A DNA stretch of 64,000 nucleotides from UBA6022 sp049295575 (lineage in GTDB: Bacteria; Patescibacteriota; Saccharimonadia; Saccharimonadales; Saccharimonadaceae). The DNA lies in NCBI GenBank assembly GCA_049295575.1, contig JBAQQX010000001.1, positions 184,807 through 248,806 of the forward strand. The letters are read 5' to 3'. Shown piece after piece: positions 16,424 to 23,163 of this stretch (position 1 is the stretch's first letter; each line of letters begins with the position of its first letter). The notes under the pieces were generated by a model, which was given only the letters and a program-made list of their open reading frames with translations, did not search any database and was not told the DNA's origin. Position numbers and translations under genes: made by a program.

Positions 16424-17238
16424 TGTCGGCAGTACAGCTGATTATCCTTTCGACCTCCCCTAATGGTCGAGTAGCCCACCGCCTTTGTGATATAGCAAAA
16501 AGCATTGGAATTTCAGCAGAGGTTCAATCGCTCGATGGCGCCAAGACTTTATTGCAACGCCCTTTGGCTGGCGTGGTAGTCGTTCCTCGAATTGCACCGG
16601 CACATAATCAACAAGCCGTGAAGTTGCTGTTTGATCTCCAGAAGCGAGGAGCGCGTATTATTAACGCACCCGATTCTTGGGAGCTATCTCGGGATAAGTG
16701 GAAAAGTTATTCTGCATTTAGTGAATATGGTGTACCTACGCCTAAGACGCTGCTTTACCCGGAGCTCGCATATGATGGTTATGTTTATGTGCTCGGCAGC
16801 CCGTTTATATTCAAGCCTATCAATGGTACTCACGGCGAAGGTATAAAAATTATTTGGCGAGAAGAAGATCTACCTGCCGAACCGGGTATCATGCAGGAAT
16901 ATATTGAAGAGTCTGCAGGCACTGATATACGTGTCGTAGTCGTTGGCGATAAAGTCGTTGCTGCTATGAGGCGTATTGCTCAGGCTGGCGAGTTTCGCGC
17001 CAACCTTCACCAAGGTGCCACGGCTGAGGCAATCGAATCAAGTGATATTATCAATGATACTGCCGTAAGTGCCAGTAGAAGCCTTGGTCTAGATGTGGCC
17101 GGCGTGGATATCGTGATGTCCGCTAATGGTCCTCTTGTACTTGAGGCAAATCCATCACCTGGCCTTGGCATTGAGGCGTACACTGGCGTATCGGTAGCGT
17201 CGGCGATAATTGAAGCTGCTCGGTCCGCAGCGTCTTAG
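16423..17238 (+). CDS. RimK-like ATP-grasp ligase (second of tandem pair)
   Basis: This 271-residue ligase has the RimK layout: FIFKPINGTHGEG (ATP loop), MQEYIEES, GTDIRVVVVGDK, then GVDIVMS and LEANPSPGLGIE, which closely follow the RimK metal and substrate motifs. The GTG start overlaps the stop of the previous gene by 1 nt. It resembles the RimK protein encoded at 19046 more than it resembles its direct neighbour, so the pair is not a simple tandem duplication. The stop overlaps the convergent gene at 17235 by 4 bp. It could add amino acids to a protein tail or a peptide. Confidence 0.85.
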   Translation: MSAVQLIILSTSPNGRVAHRLCDIAKSIGISAEVQSLDGAKTLLQRPLAGVVVVPRIAPAHNQQAVKLLFDLQKRGARIINAPDSWELSRDKWKSYSAFSEYGVPTPKTLLYPELAYDGYVYVLGSPFIFKPINGTHGEGIKIIWREEDLPAEPGIMQEYIEESAGTDIRVVVVGDKVVAAMRRIAQAGEFRANLHQGATAEAIESSDIINDTAVSASRSLGLDVAGVDIVMSANGPLVLEANPSPGLGIEAYTGVSVASAIIEAARSAAS

Positions 17239-18476
17239 TCTTGAGTGATCGTTTCAACAAAAACTGATGTGTTGATAAACTCGAGGTCCTGTTTGAATTG
17301 CTCACGGTCACTATTGTGGAGTATAACAACTGCACACATTTTATAGCCATCGCCTGCTTTACCGACGAATTCGTTTAGCTGAGGCTTCACCGACAGATAT
17401 ACAAGTGAGCTGAGTTGACGTAGGCTATCTTCGTTGTGTATGCCAATAAAATTACCAGGCTTTCGGGGAAATAGCTCGAGTACGGCTACCGGGTCGTGCT
17501 TTAATGCCTTGATGACCGGTGTCTTTCCGAGGGCTAGGTCAAGCGCTGCTTGTGCAATATCGATGCCGTTAGCGAGCCTATGCATTCGCTCGCGATAGCC
17601 GCCATTGCGAGCGCCAATTTCTACTACCCGCGGGCCATCTTTTGTCATAATAATTTCAATATGTGCCGGTGAGCTTTTCATGCCAAGTGCTCTGACGCTG
17701 ATTTCGGCGCAGTGTCGTAGCTTTTGTTTGTCATTGTCTGAAAGAGCGCTTGGAAGAAGGCGACTATAGTGGAAATTGTCATCATAGCCAATATCATAAC
17801 CGGTTTGGTAGTCGACAATTTCTTCTAAAAGGTGAGGAATACCGTCGCAGTCAACAAACGCATCTATTGAGTGAATACTTCCTTCGAGGAACTCTTCGAT
17901 GATGAGCTTAGGCGTGCGATTAGGAGCATACTTTTTATACGTACTTTGCAGTAGTTCAACTGAATGGGTATAGTTCGCGACGAGTTCATTAAGGGAATTA
18001 CTCTTTGTAACAAGTAAGCTCTTTGCGAGATTAGCTGGTTTTAAGATAAGTGGAAAAGAATGCGTATCGGCAAATGTACGAACGTCATCTTCATTATTGA
18101 CGATAGCAAACGATGGACTGACTTTTTCGGGTGCATTGGCGAAAAGACTCCTCATGAAGAACTTATCAGTACACGCCTCAGCAGCCGAGATCGGCAAGTG
18201 ATGTATACCGAGATGCTTCCCGATGAGAGCTGTCATGAGTATGTAATTTTCGTAAACGGATATAACCGCATCAATCGGCACTTTTTCGTGGACGGTATCC
18301 ACTGCGCGCAGTACTGCATCTTCAGAAGAGAAGTCGGCTACTATTCGATGCTTGATCTTTTTTTCAGGGTACTTGGTCGCTGCTGCGTCCTGTAAGACCG
18401 TATACTCGTAGCCAAGTTGGCTGATTTTATCAACCAATCCTGAGAATTTTTTTCCAACGATAAGGATGTGTGCCAT
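17235..18476 (-). CDS. ATP-grasp ligase, amino-acid-ligase type
   Basis: This 413-residue protein has an N-terminal Rossmann-like domain (starts HILIVGKKFSGL), a central ATP-grasp domain with FPLILKPAN, LIIEEFLEGS and IEIIMTKDGPRVVEIGARNGG, and a C-terminal domain of about 100 residues. This is the ATP-grasp_4 arrangement of BacD/L-amino-acid ligases and carbamoyl-phosphate-synthase-like enzymes, distinct from the RimK type. It is transcribed against the tandem ligases and divergently from the protease gene at 18552. A minus-strand TATAAT (18489-18484) ends 7 nt before the ATG, so the mRNA is probably leaderless. Product unknown; a dipeptide is possible. Confidence 0.82.
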   Translation of the reverse strand: MAHILIVGKKFSGLVDKISQLGYEYTVLQDAAATKYPEKKIKHRIVADFSSEDAVLRAVDTVHEKVPIDAVISVYENYILMTALIGKHLGIHHLPISAAEACTDKFFMRSLFANAPEKVSPSFAIVNNEDDVRTFADTHSFPLILKPANLAKSLLVTKSNSLNELVANYTHSVELLQSTYKKYAPNRTPKLIIEEFLEGSIHSIDAFVDCDGIPHLLEEIVDYQTGYDIGYDDNFHYSRLLPSALSDNDKQKLRHCAEISVRALGMKSSPAHIEIIMTKDGPRVVEIGARNGGYRERMHRLANGIDIAQAALDLALGKTPVIKALKHDPVAVLELFPRKPGNFIGIHNEDSLRQLSSLVYLSVKPQLNEFVGKAGDGYKMCAVVILHNSDREQFKQDLEFINTSVFVETITQD

Positions 18477-18483
18477 ATTGCAA

Positions 18484-18544
18484 ATTATACGAAATTATGT
18501 TAAGATAATCAAGTCTTTAAATTAATACGATACTGGTAGATAAT
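18484..18544. promoter_or_regulatory. Divergent leaderless promoters in the amidoligase island
   Basis: Minus-strand TATAAT at 18489-18484 serves the ligase starting at 18476 (7-nt gap). Plus-strand GATAAT at 18539-18544 serves the protease starting at 18552 (7-nt gap). Neither gene has a ribosome-binding site. Confidence 0.55.
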
Positions 18545-18551
18545 AAAGCTT

Positions 18552-19046
18552 ATGGCTTCAAAACATGATTTTCACAAAGTAATTATTGGTCGCTCTGAAG
18601 TGCTCACATTTATGGGTACTGATGCTATTAATGTACCGGCAAAAACAGATACGGGAGCGTATCGATCGGCGGTTCATGCGTCAAATATAGCCATACGTGA
18701 TGATGGTGTTTTGACTTTCGAACTACTCGGGGGTCATGCGGTATGTGGCTCTATGTCACGTGTTATCGAGGCAGAGGAATACACGAAAGTAACAGTAGCA
18801 AACTCGTTTGGACATGAGGAAGAGCGGTTTGAGGTAAAGCTAAAAGTAAAGCTTGGACCAAAGATTTTTCACGCACGCTTTACGCTAGCGGATAGGTCAA
18901 AGAAAATTTATCCAATTTTGCTGGGTCGCAAATTACTAAACCACCGTTTCCTTGTTGATTCAAGCGAGACAAGTCTTGACCGTATTACTCTCAAGCAGCG
19001 CTATAATATTGATTTCCCTAATGACGAAGAGGAGGGTCGAGCATAA
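18552..19046 (+). CDS. Retropepsin-like protease, RimB/PF05618 family
   Basis: This 164-residue protein has the AKTDTGAYRSAVHA motif (Asp33-Thr-Gly-Ala) of the retropepsin-like family once named ATP-dependent zinc proteases (PF05618). In Pseudomonas a member, RimB, works with RimK to control glutamylation of ribosomal protein S6. Here the gene overlaps rimK by 1 nt (TAATG), so the two are translationally coupled, which supports a ligase-protease pair. The predicted -10 (GATAAT) ends 7 nt before the start. A single domain of this size should act as a dimer. Its substrate could be RpsF or the product of another ligase in the island. Confidence 0.85.
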   Translation: MASKHDFHKVIIGRSEVLTFMGTDAINVPAKTDTGAYRSAVHASNIAIRDDGVLTFELLGGHAVCGSMSRVIEAEEYTKVTVANSFGHEEERFEVKLKVKLGPKIFHARFTLADRSKKIYPILLGRKLLNHRFLVDSSETSLDRITLKQRYNIDFPNDEEEGRA

Positions 19047-19957
19047 TGAAAATCGCTATTCTATCGAACGGTCCAGGCAATTATTCAACAAAACGCCTAA
19101 AAGAAGTCGCAAAGCAGCGTGGTCACGAAGTTAAGGTTATCAAGTATCGTGATTGTTACGCATCTATCGAACAAAATGTTCCAACAGTGAGCTATAAAGG
19201 AGAGGATCTTAATAGTTTTGACGCTATCATTCCTCGCATTGCTTCAAATATGACTCGATATGGAACGGCTATTTTGCGTCAATTAGAAATGCAGGGTGTT
19301 TATAGTATTTCAAGCTCCATCGCTATCTCTAGGTCACGCGATAAGCTACGTAGCCTGCAGCTACTTGCAAAAGCCGGTGTTGGCATTCCGAAGACGGTCG
19401 TGTCTCGTAATACAACCGATATTGACAGTCTCTTGGACCGTCTTGGTGACATGCCAGTAATTATTAAGCTAGCTCGCGGTACTCACGGTAACGGCGTCGT
19501 CCTGGCTGAAACGAAAAAAGCTGCCAAATCTGTCCTCCAGGCCTTCTATCTTACAAACGATGACGGTACGAACATCTTGCTACAGGAGTTTGTGAAAGAA
19601 TCAGCTGGTACGGATATTCGTGCCTTTGTAGTTGGTGGTCGTGTGATTGCAAGTATGAAGCGACAAAGTCTTGATGATGATTTCCGTTCAAATCTCCACA
19701 AAGGTGGTGAAGGGACAATCGTGAAGCTCACTGAAGAGGAGCGAAAGATGGCAGTGAAGGCTGCGCGCGCCATGGGACTCAACGTTGCTGGTGTCGATAT
19801 GATGCGTTCTGCACGTGGGCCACTTATCTTGGAAGTAAATGCCAGCCCGGGCTTTGGTATTGAAAAAGTAACTGGTCGCGACGTAGCTAGTCCGATCATT
19901 GAATATGTTGAACTGAACGCTAAGCGTCGCAACAAAAAAGACAAAGTCGGCGCCTAG
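19046..19957 (+). CDS. rimK: RimK-family alpha-L-glutamate ligase
   Basis: This 303-residue ligase has all RimK landmarks: a pre-ATP-grasp domain, LARGTHGNGV (ATP loop), LLQEFVKES, GTDIRAFVVGGR, SNLHKGGEG, GVDMMRS and LEVNASPGFGIE. RimK adds glutamate residues to the C terminus of ribosomal protein S6 in proteobacteria; related enzymes act on other proteins and cofactors. The start ATG overlaps the stop of the retropepsin-like protease gene. The neighbour pairing makes it the best-defined ligase of the island, though the true acceptor in this organism is not shown by the sequence. Confidence 0.9.
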   Translation: MKIAILSNGPGNYSTKRLKEVAKQRGHEVKVIKYRDCYASIEQNVPTVSYKGEDLNSFDAIIPRIASNMTRYGTAILRQLEMQGVYSISSSIAISRSRDKLRSLQLLAKAGVGIPKTVVSRNTTDIDSLLDRLGDMPVIIKLARGTHGNGVVLAETKKAAKSVLQAFYLTNDDGTNILLQEFVKESAGTDIRAFVVGGRVIASMKRQSLDDDFRSNLHKGGEGTIVKLTEEERKMAVKAARAMGLNVAGVDMMRSARGPLILEVNASPGFGIEKVTGRDVASPIIEYVELNAKRRNKKDKVGA

Positions 19958-19980
19958 CACCTGAACTCTACTGGCCCTGT

Positions 19981-19986
19981 TATAAT
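19981..19986 (+). promoter_or_regulatory. -10 hexamer before the mini-ORF and DUF192 gene
   Basis: TATAAT ends 6 nt before ATG 19993, the same geometry as the leaderless genes of this window. It is flanked by short inverted arms (GCCC before, GGGC after). The next annotated start is 32 nt downstream. Confidence 0.55.
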
Positions 19987-19992
19987 GGGCTT

Positions 19993-20025
19993 ATGATAGC
20001 GTGGGTAGAATCTTATTATGAGTAA
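19993..20025 (+). CDS. Ten-codon leader ORF overlapping the DUF192 start
   Basis: ATG 19993 opens a ten-codon frame (MIAWVESYYE) that stops at TAA 20023-20025. The start codon of the DUF192 gene (20018) lies inside its last codons in another frame. The mini-ORF sits exactly where a leaderless start is expected, while the DUF192 gene lacks a good ribosome-binding site, so its translation may depend on ribosomes that finish the mini-ORF. It could be chance; codon evidence is impossible at this length. Confidence 0.35.
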   Translation: MIAWVESYYE

Positions 20026-20497
20026 TCAAAAAGACAAAACATCGTTTTGGCTGATTGCTGCGCTACTTCTTGCAGTTGGCGTAGCGGCTTATATGTTGAT
20101 TGAGCCGCAACTACGCCCGAGCGTCTCTCTGACAATAGGAGATGGTCTATATAAGGCACGAGTCGCCAAGACACAGGCGCAACGCGACAAGGGCCTGTCG
20201 GGTGTTAGTTACCTCGCCAGCAACGAGGCGATGCTGTTTGAGTTTGATCACAGCGACAAATGGGCAATCTGGATGAAAGACATGCAGATTCCGCTCGATA
20301 TTGTTTGGCTCGACCAGAATCAGGAGGTTGTGTATATCGTTAAGGGTGCTACGCCAGAAGACTATCCGAAACCATACATCCCAAACGATCCCGCACAATA
20401 TGTAATTGAGTTGCCGGTCGGTACGGTTGAAGCAAAAAGAATAAAAATAGGCAGCAAGGCAACGTTTAATCTTGATGAGGTGAGGAAGTTGAAATAA
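20018..20497 (+). CDS. Membrane-anchored DUF192 protein
   Basis: This 159-residue protein has an N-terminal membrane helix (about 12-30) and a DUF192 domain (PF02643): LYKARVAKTQAQRDKGLSG opens it, and the core MLFEFDH...WAIWMKDM...PLDIVWLD matches the family's F-W-MK-T/PLDI pattern. The domain should lie outside the cytoplasm. DUF192 proteins have no settled biochemical role. It overlaps the next gene by 1 nt (TAATG), so the two form an operon. Translation may be coupled to a ten-codon leader ORF at 19993. Confidence 0.85.
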   Translation: MSNQKDKTSFWLIAALLLAVGVAAYMLIEPQLRPSVSLTIGDGLYKARVAKTQAQRDKGLSGVSYLASNEAMLFEFDHSDKWAIWMKDMQIPLDIVWLDQNQEVVYIVKGATPEDYPKPYIPNDPAQYVIELPVGTVEAKRIKIGSKATFNLDEVRKLK

Positions 20498-20988
20498 TGA
20501 ACGTCGTGGTAATTTTTCTTATTGTTGTCGCAGTATTGTTTACTATGTCCTTTGTAACTAAGCGACGGTTTGGCGTGCTTGGATTAGCGCTTGCGGCTGG
20601 AGCTATGCTCAGTAGCTTGTGGGCTGAAAAGCTAACGCCACTAGTAGAGCAATCTGGTATCGTGAGTATTGCTACACTTCCACTACTTGCGAGCCTCGTA
20701 GCTGCTGCCTTGGTGCTGCTGCCTGCAGTTCTGCTCTTTTTCAGCGGTCCTGTGTATAAAAGCAAAGGGCATCGCGTGTTCGGGTCGCTTGCATTCGCCG
20801 TGCTGGCACTTGTACTGCTGCTTGAGCCGCTTGGTAGTACTTTGGCTTTTCAGGATACCGGTAAGCAAATTTATGACTTCTTTGTACAAAACCGTGTCTA
20901 TATTGTGACTGGTGGGCTCATCTTCGCCCTGTTTGATATCTTGGCCACAAAAACGCCAAAGCGTCATAAAGAATCTGCTAAACATTGA
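20497..20988 (+). CDS. Small polytopic membrane protein
   Basis: This 163-residue protein has about five hydrophobic segments (1-17, 24-44, 58-88, 92-114, 133-150) and a basic C terminus. I recognise no family. Its ATG overlaps the stop of the DUF192 gene, so the two are co-translated and may work together at the membrane. Confidence 0.65.
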   Translation: MNVVVIFLIVVAVLFTMSFVTKRRFGVLGLALAAGAMLSSLWAEKLTPLVEQSGIVSIATLPLLASLVAAALVLLPAVLLFFSGPVYKSKGHRVFGSLAFAVLALVLLLEPLGSTLAFQDTGKQIYDFFVQNRVYIVTGGLIFALFDILATKTPKRHKESAKH

Positions 20989-21025
20989 CAAGCCACCCTT
21001 TAAAATGATATCTTTGTATAGTTAA

Positions 21026-21102
21026 GGAGCCGTAGCTCAGCTGGTTAGAGCACCTGCCTTTTAAGCAGGGTGTCCTGAGTTCAAGTCTCAGCGGCTTCAC
21101 CA
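21026..21102 (+). tRNA. tRNA-Lys (TTT), CCA encoded
   Basis: The cloverleaf is complete: acceptor GGAGCCG/CGGCTTC, D arm with GCTC/GAGC, anticodon arm CCTGC-CTTTTAA-GCAGG with TTT, and T arm with TTCAAGT. A73 and CCA are encoded (21099-21102). TTGACA at 20985-20990 is a consensus -35. Confidence 0.97.
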
Positions 21103-21139
21103 AGAAAAGTCACTCATCGAAAGATGGGTGTTTTTTCTT
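21102..21139 (+). terminator. Terminator of tRNA-Lys
   Basis: CACTCATC-GAAA-GATGGGTG (one G-U pair) is followed by TTTTTTCTTT. The arms can extend outward (AAGAAAA with TTTTCTT), and this extension begins at the last A of the tRNA CCA end. Confidence 0.85.
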
Positions 21140-21212
21140 TAGTAGCAAATTTATATTTTCACCTTATATCTCTCCTTGGAGAGTACTGTAAGATACTCTA
21201 TACTTAAGCGTA

Positions 21213-21737
21213 ATGAATAGAGCGTATCACAATAAGAACTGGACGCGACAAGGTTTTACGATCGTAGAGTTGCTTATTGTCATCGTCATTATTGGCATCC
21301 TGGCCGCTATCACTGTCGTCGCATATAACGGCATCCAACAACGGGCTAAGAATACTCAAGTGGTTGCGGGTGTTGAGGCATATCGAAAAGCTCTGATGCA
21401 GTATGCTTCCGTGAACTCCGCATATCCAACCGCAGGAGGTTGCCTAGGTGCTAATTATCCTAGTAGCCAGTGTTGGCAGGGAGTAAGCGGCAATCAGTTT
21501 GTTAGCGGCACATTAGATGCGAGCCTTGCAGGTTTTATGGGTAGCAAGCCGACGCTTGCTACAAGTCTTTTTTCGATCGGCATAGGCGATAACCTTCGCG
21601 CAGGTGCTCTGTTTACCGCCAGTCCTGCAAGAATCATTTATTATCTTTCAGGTGCCAGCCAGCCGTGTGTACTCAGTGGCGCGTCGGGAGTGACAGAAGG
21701 TGGCATTGTCACACAGTGTTCTCTCGCGCTGCCCTAG
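21213..21737 (+). CDS. Type IV pilin-like protein
   Basis: This 174-residue prepilin has a short basic leader and the class III signal QGFTIVELL, cleaved after Gly14, followed by the conserved hydrophobic helix that continues to AYNGIQQRA. The C-terminal domain is variable and has four Cys. It should be processed by a prepilin peptidase and built into a pilus by the PilB/PilC machinery at 33.9-36.9 kb. It resembles the pilins at 57324 and 63581 at the N terminus only. ATG 21213 fits; no strong ribosome-binding site is seen. It is a monocistronic gene between tRNA-Lys and yebC. Confidence 0.88.
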   Translation: MNRAYHNKNWTRQGFTIVELLIVIVIIGILAAITVVAYNGIQQRAKNTQVVAGVEAYRKALMQYASVNSAYPTAGGCLGANYPSSQCWQGVSGNQFVSGTLDASLAGFMGSKPTLATSLFSIGIGDNLRAGALFTASPARIIYYLSGASQPCVLSGASGVTEGGIVTQCSLALP

Positions 21738-21792
21738 ATACCAATCTGTTATAATAGAATAAATACGACAAAAACGTAGTGGAGATTCTTTT

Positions 21793-22518
21793 ATGTCAGG
21801 ACACAGCAAGTGGTCAACAATTAAACGTGAAAAAGGTGCTAAAGATGCTAAGCGTGGCGCTGTTTTTACTAAAATAGGTAATCAAATTGCCATCGCAGCA
21901 CGTGGCGGCGCCGATCCAGCTATGAACTCAAACTTGGCTCTTGCTATCGAAAAGGCGAAGCAGGCTAATATGCCAAACGCCAATATTCAACGTGCGATTG
22001 ACCGCGTTAGTGACAAGAACGCTGCGGTACTGGAAGAAATTACCTACGAAGGCATGGGTCCTCAAGGTGTTGGTATTATTATCGAAACAGCCACGGACAA
22101 CAAAAACCGAACGTTTCCCGATGTGCGAAATGCCTTGACGAAAAATGGTGGCCGTATTGCCGATGCTGGCAGTGTAATGTTTCAATTCGCACGCAAGGGT
22201 GTCATACAGGTCGCTGCCGTAGGAGAAGACGCACTCCTAACGATCCTTGATGCAGGTGCCGAGGATGCAATCGAAGAAGACGGTGAGATTACTGTTTACA
22301 CTGATCAGAAGGACCTCGCAAAAGTACGCCAGGCAATTATCGACGCAGGACTTAGCGTGAAAGAAGCCGAATTGCAATATGTGCCGAATGCTCAAGTGAC
22401 AATTGATGATCCTGAAGTTGCACAAAAAATACTCAAGGTGATGGATGCGCTTGATGATCTTGACGATGTCGTGAATGTTCACACAAACGCCGACATTACT
22501 GCCGAATTGCCTGAATAG
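21793..22518 (+). CDS. yebC: YebC/PmpR family protein
   Basis: This 241-residue protein matches YebC/TACO1 along its whole length, starting SGHSKWSTIKREK and containing GPQGVGIIIE and GSVMFQF. YebC proteins act either as DNA-binding regulators or, as shown for several, as translation factors that relieve ribosome stalling at proline stretches. It sits directly before ruvC, as in many bacteria. TATAAT at 21750-21755 gives a leader of about 31 nt with GTGGAG before the start, so this gene is not leaderless. Confidence 0.95.
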   Translation: MSGHSKWSTIKREKGAKDAKRGAVFTKIGNQIAIAARGGADPAMNSNLALAIEKAKQANMPNANIQRAIDRVSDKNAAVLEEITYEGMGPQGVGIIIETATDNKNRTFPDVRNALTKNGGRIADAGSVMFQFARKGVIQVAAVGEDALLTILDAGAEDAIEEDGEITVYTDQKDLAKVRQAIIDAGLSVKEAELQYVPNAQVTIDDPEVAQKILKVMDALDDLDDVVNVHTNADITAELPE

Positions 22519-22532
22519 ATCAGCGGATAATG

Positions 22533-22538
22533 TATACT
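22533..22538 (+). promoter_or_regulatory. ruvC -10 hexamer, leaderless geometry
   Basis: TATACT ends 7 nt before ATG 22546. No ribosome-binding site lies between. It may supplement read-through from yebC, whose stop is 28 nt upstream of ruvC. Confidence 0.55.
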
Positions 22539-22545
22539 AAGAAGC

Positions 22546-23022
22546 ATGAGAATTCTTGGCATTGATCCGGGTACTGGTATCCTTGGCTTCGGGGTTGTGG
22601 ACTACGTTAATGGCAAAACCAAGATGGTGGCAGCAGGTGTCATTACAACACCTGCTCATACTCCACTTGAGATTCGCTTGGCGGATATTTATGACGGTTT
22701 AACGGACATTATTGCAGAAACAAAACCGACAGTTATGTCGATTGAAAAACTTTTCTTTGCTCGTAATGTGACAACAGCAATGAGTGTCTCTCATGCTCGT
22801 GGAGTAGCGATGCTCGCAGGACATCAGGGAGGCTTAAGTATCGCCGAATATACACCGCTACAGATAAAGCAAACGCTAACTGGCTATGGAAAAGCGGATA
22901 AGAAGCAGGTGCAAGAAATGGTTCGTATTCAATTAGGGCTACGCGATGTGCCAAAGCCAGATGACTGCGCAGATGCACTTGCTGCGGCCATAACCTACGC
23001 TATGATGAGCCGAATGCAATAG
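22546..23022 (+). CDS. ruvC: Holliday junction resolvase RuvC
   Basis: This 158-residue nuclease cleaves Holliday junctions symmetrically with RuvAB. The RNase H-like fold has Asp at GIDPGTG, Glu in SIEKLFF, and the acidic pair in PDDCADALA near the C terminus. The length is slightly below the E. coli enzyme (173). It follows yebC, while ruvA and ruvB are 2.4 kb downstream, separated by a penicillin-binding protein gene. Confidence 0.95.
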   Translation: MRILGIDPGTGILGFGVVDYVNGKTKMVAAGVITTPAHTPLEIRLADIYDGLTDIIAETKPTVMSIEKLFFARNVTTAMSVSHARGVAMLAGHQGGLSIAEYTPLQIKQTLTGYGKADKKQVQEMVRIQLGLRDVPKPDDCADALAAAITYAMMSRMQ

Positions 23023-23050
23023 AATACGCCGTATAATTAGGCGTATTTTT
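23023..23050 (+). terminator. Terminator after ruvC
   Basis: AATACGCC pairs with GGCGTATT (8 bp, 9-nt loop) and is followed by TTT. It separates ruvC from the PBP gene. Confidence 0.8.
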
Positions 23051-23147
23051 ATTAGTGCTCCGGGTGTGAGACGAGAATTTAATCGCCGCCTGGTTTGGAA
23101 GAACTTATCGGTTAATACATAGCTAGTAAGCCGACTTTAAGCAAAAA

Positions 23148-23156
23148 TGGTATAAT
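23148..23156 (+). promoter_or_regulatory. Extended -10 promoter of the PBP gene
   Basis: TGG-TATAAT ends 7 nt before ATG 23164. This is the clearest example of the extended -10 with leaderless geometry. Confidence 0.7.
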
Positions 23157-23163
23157 AGGATAG

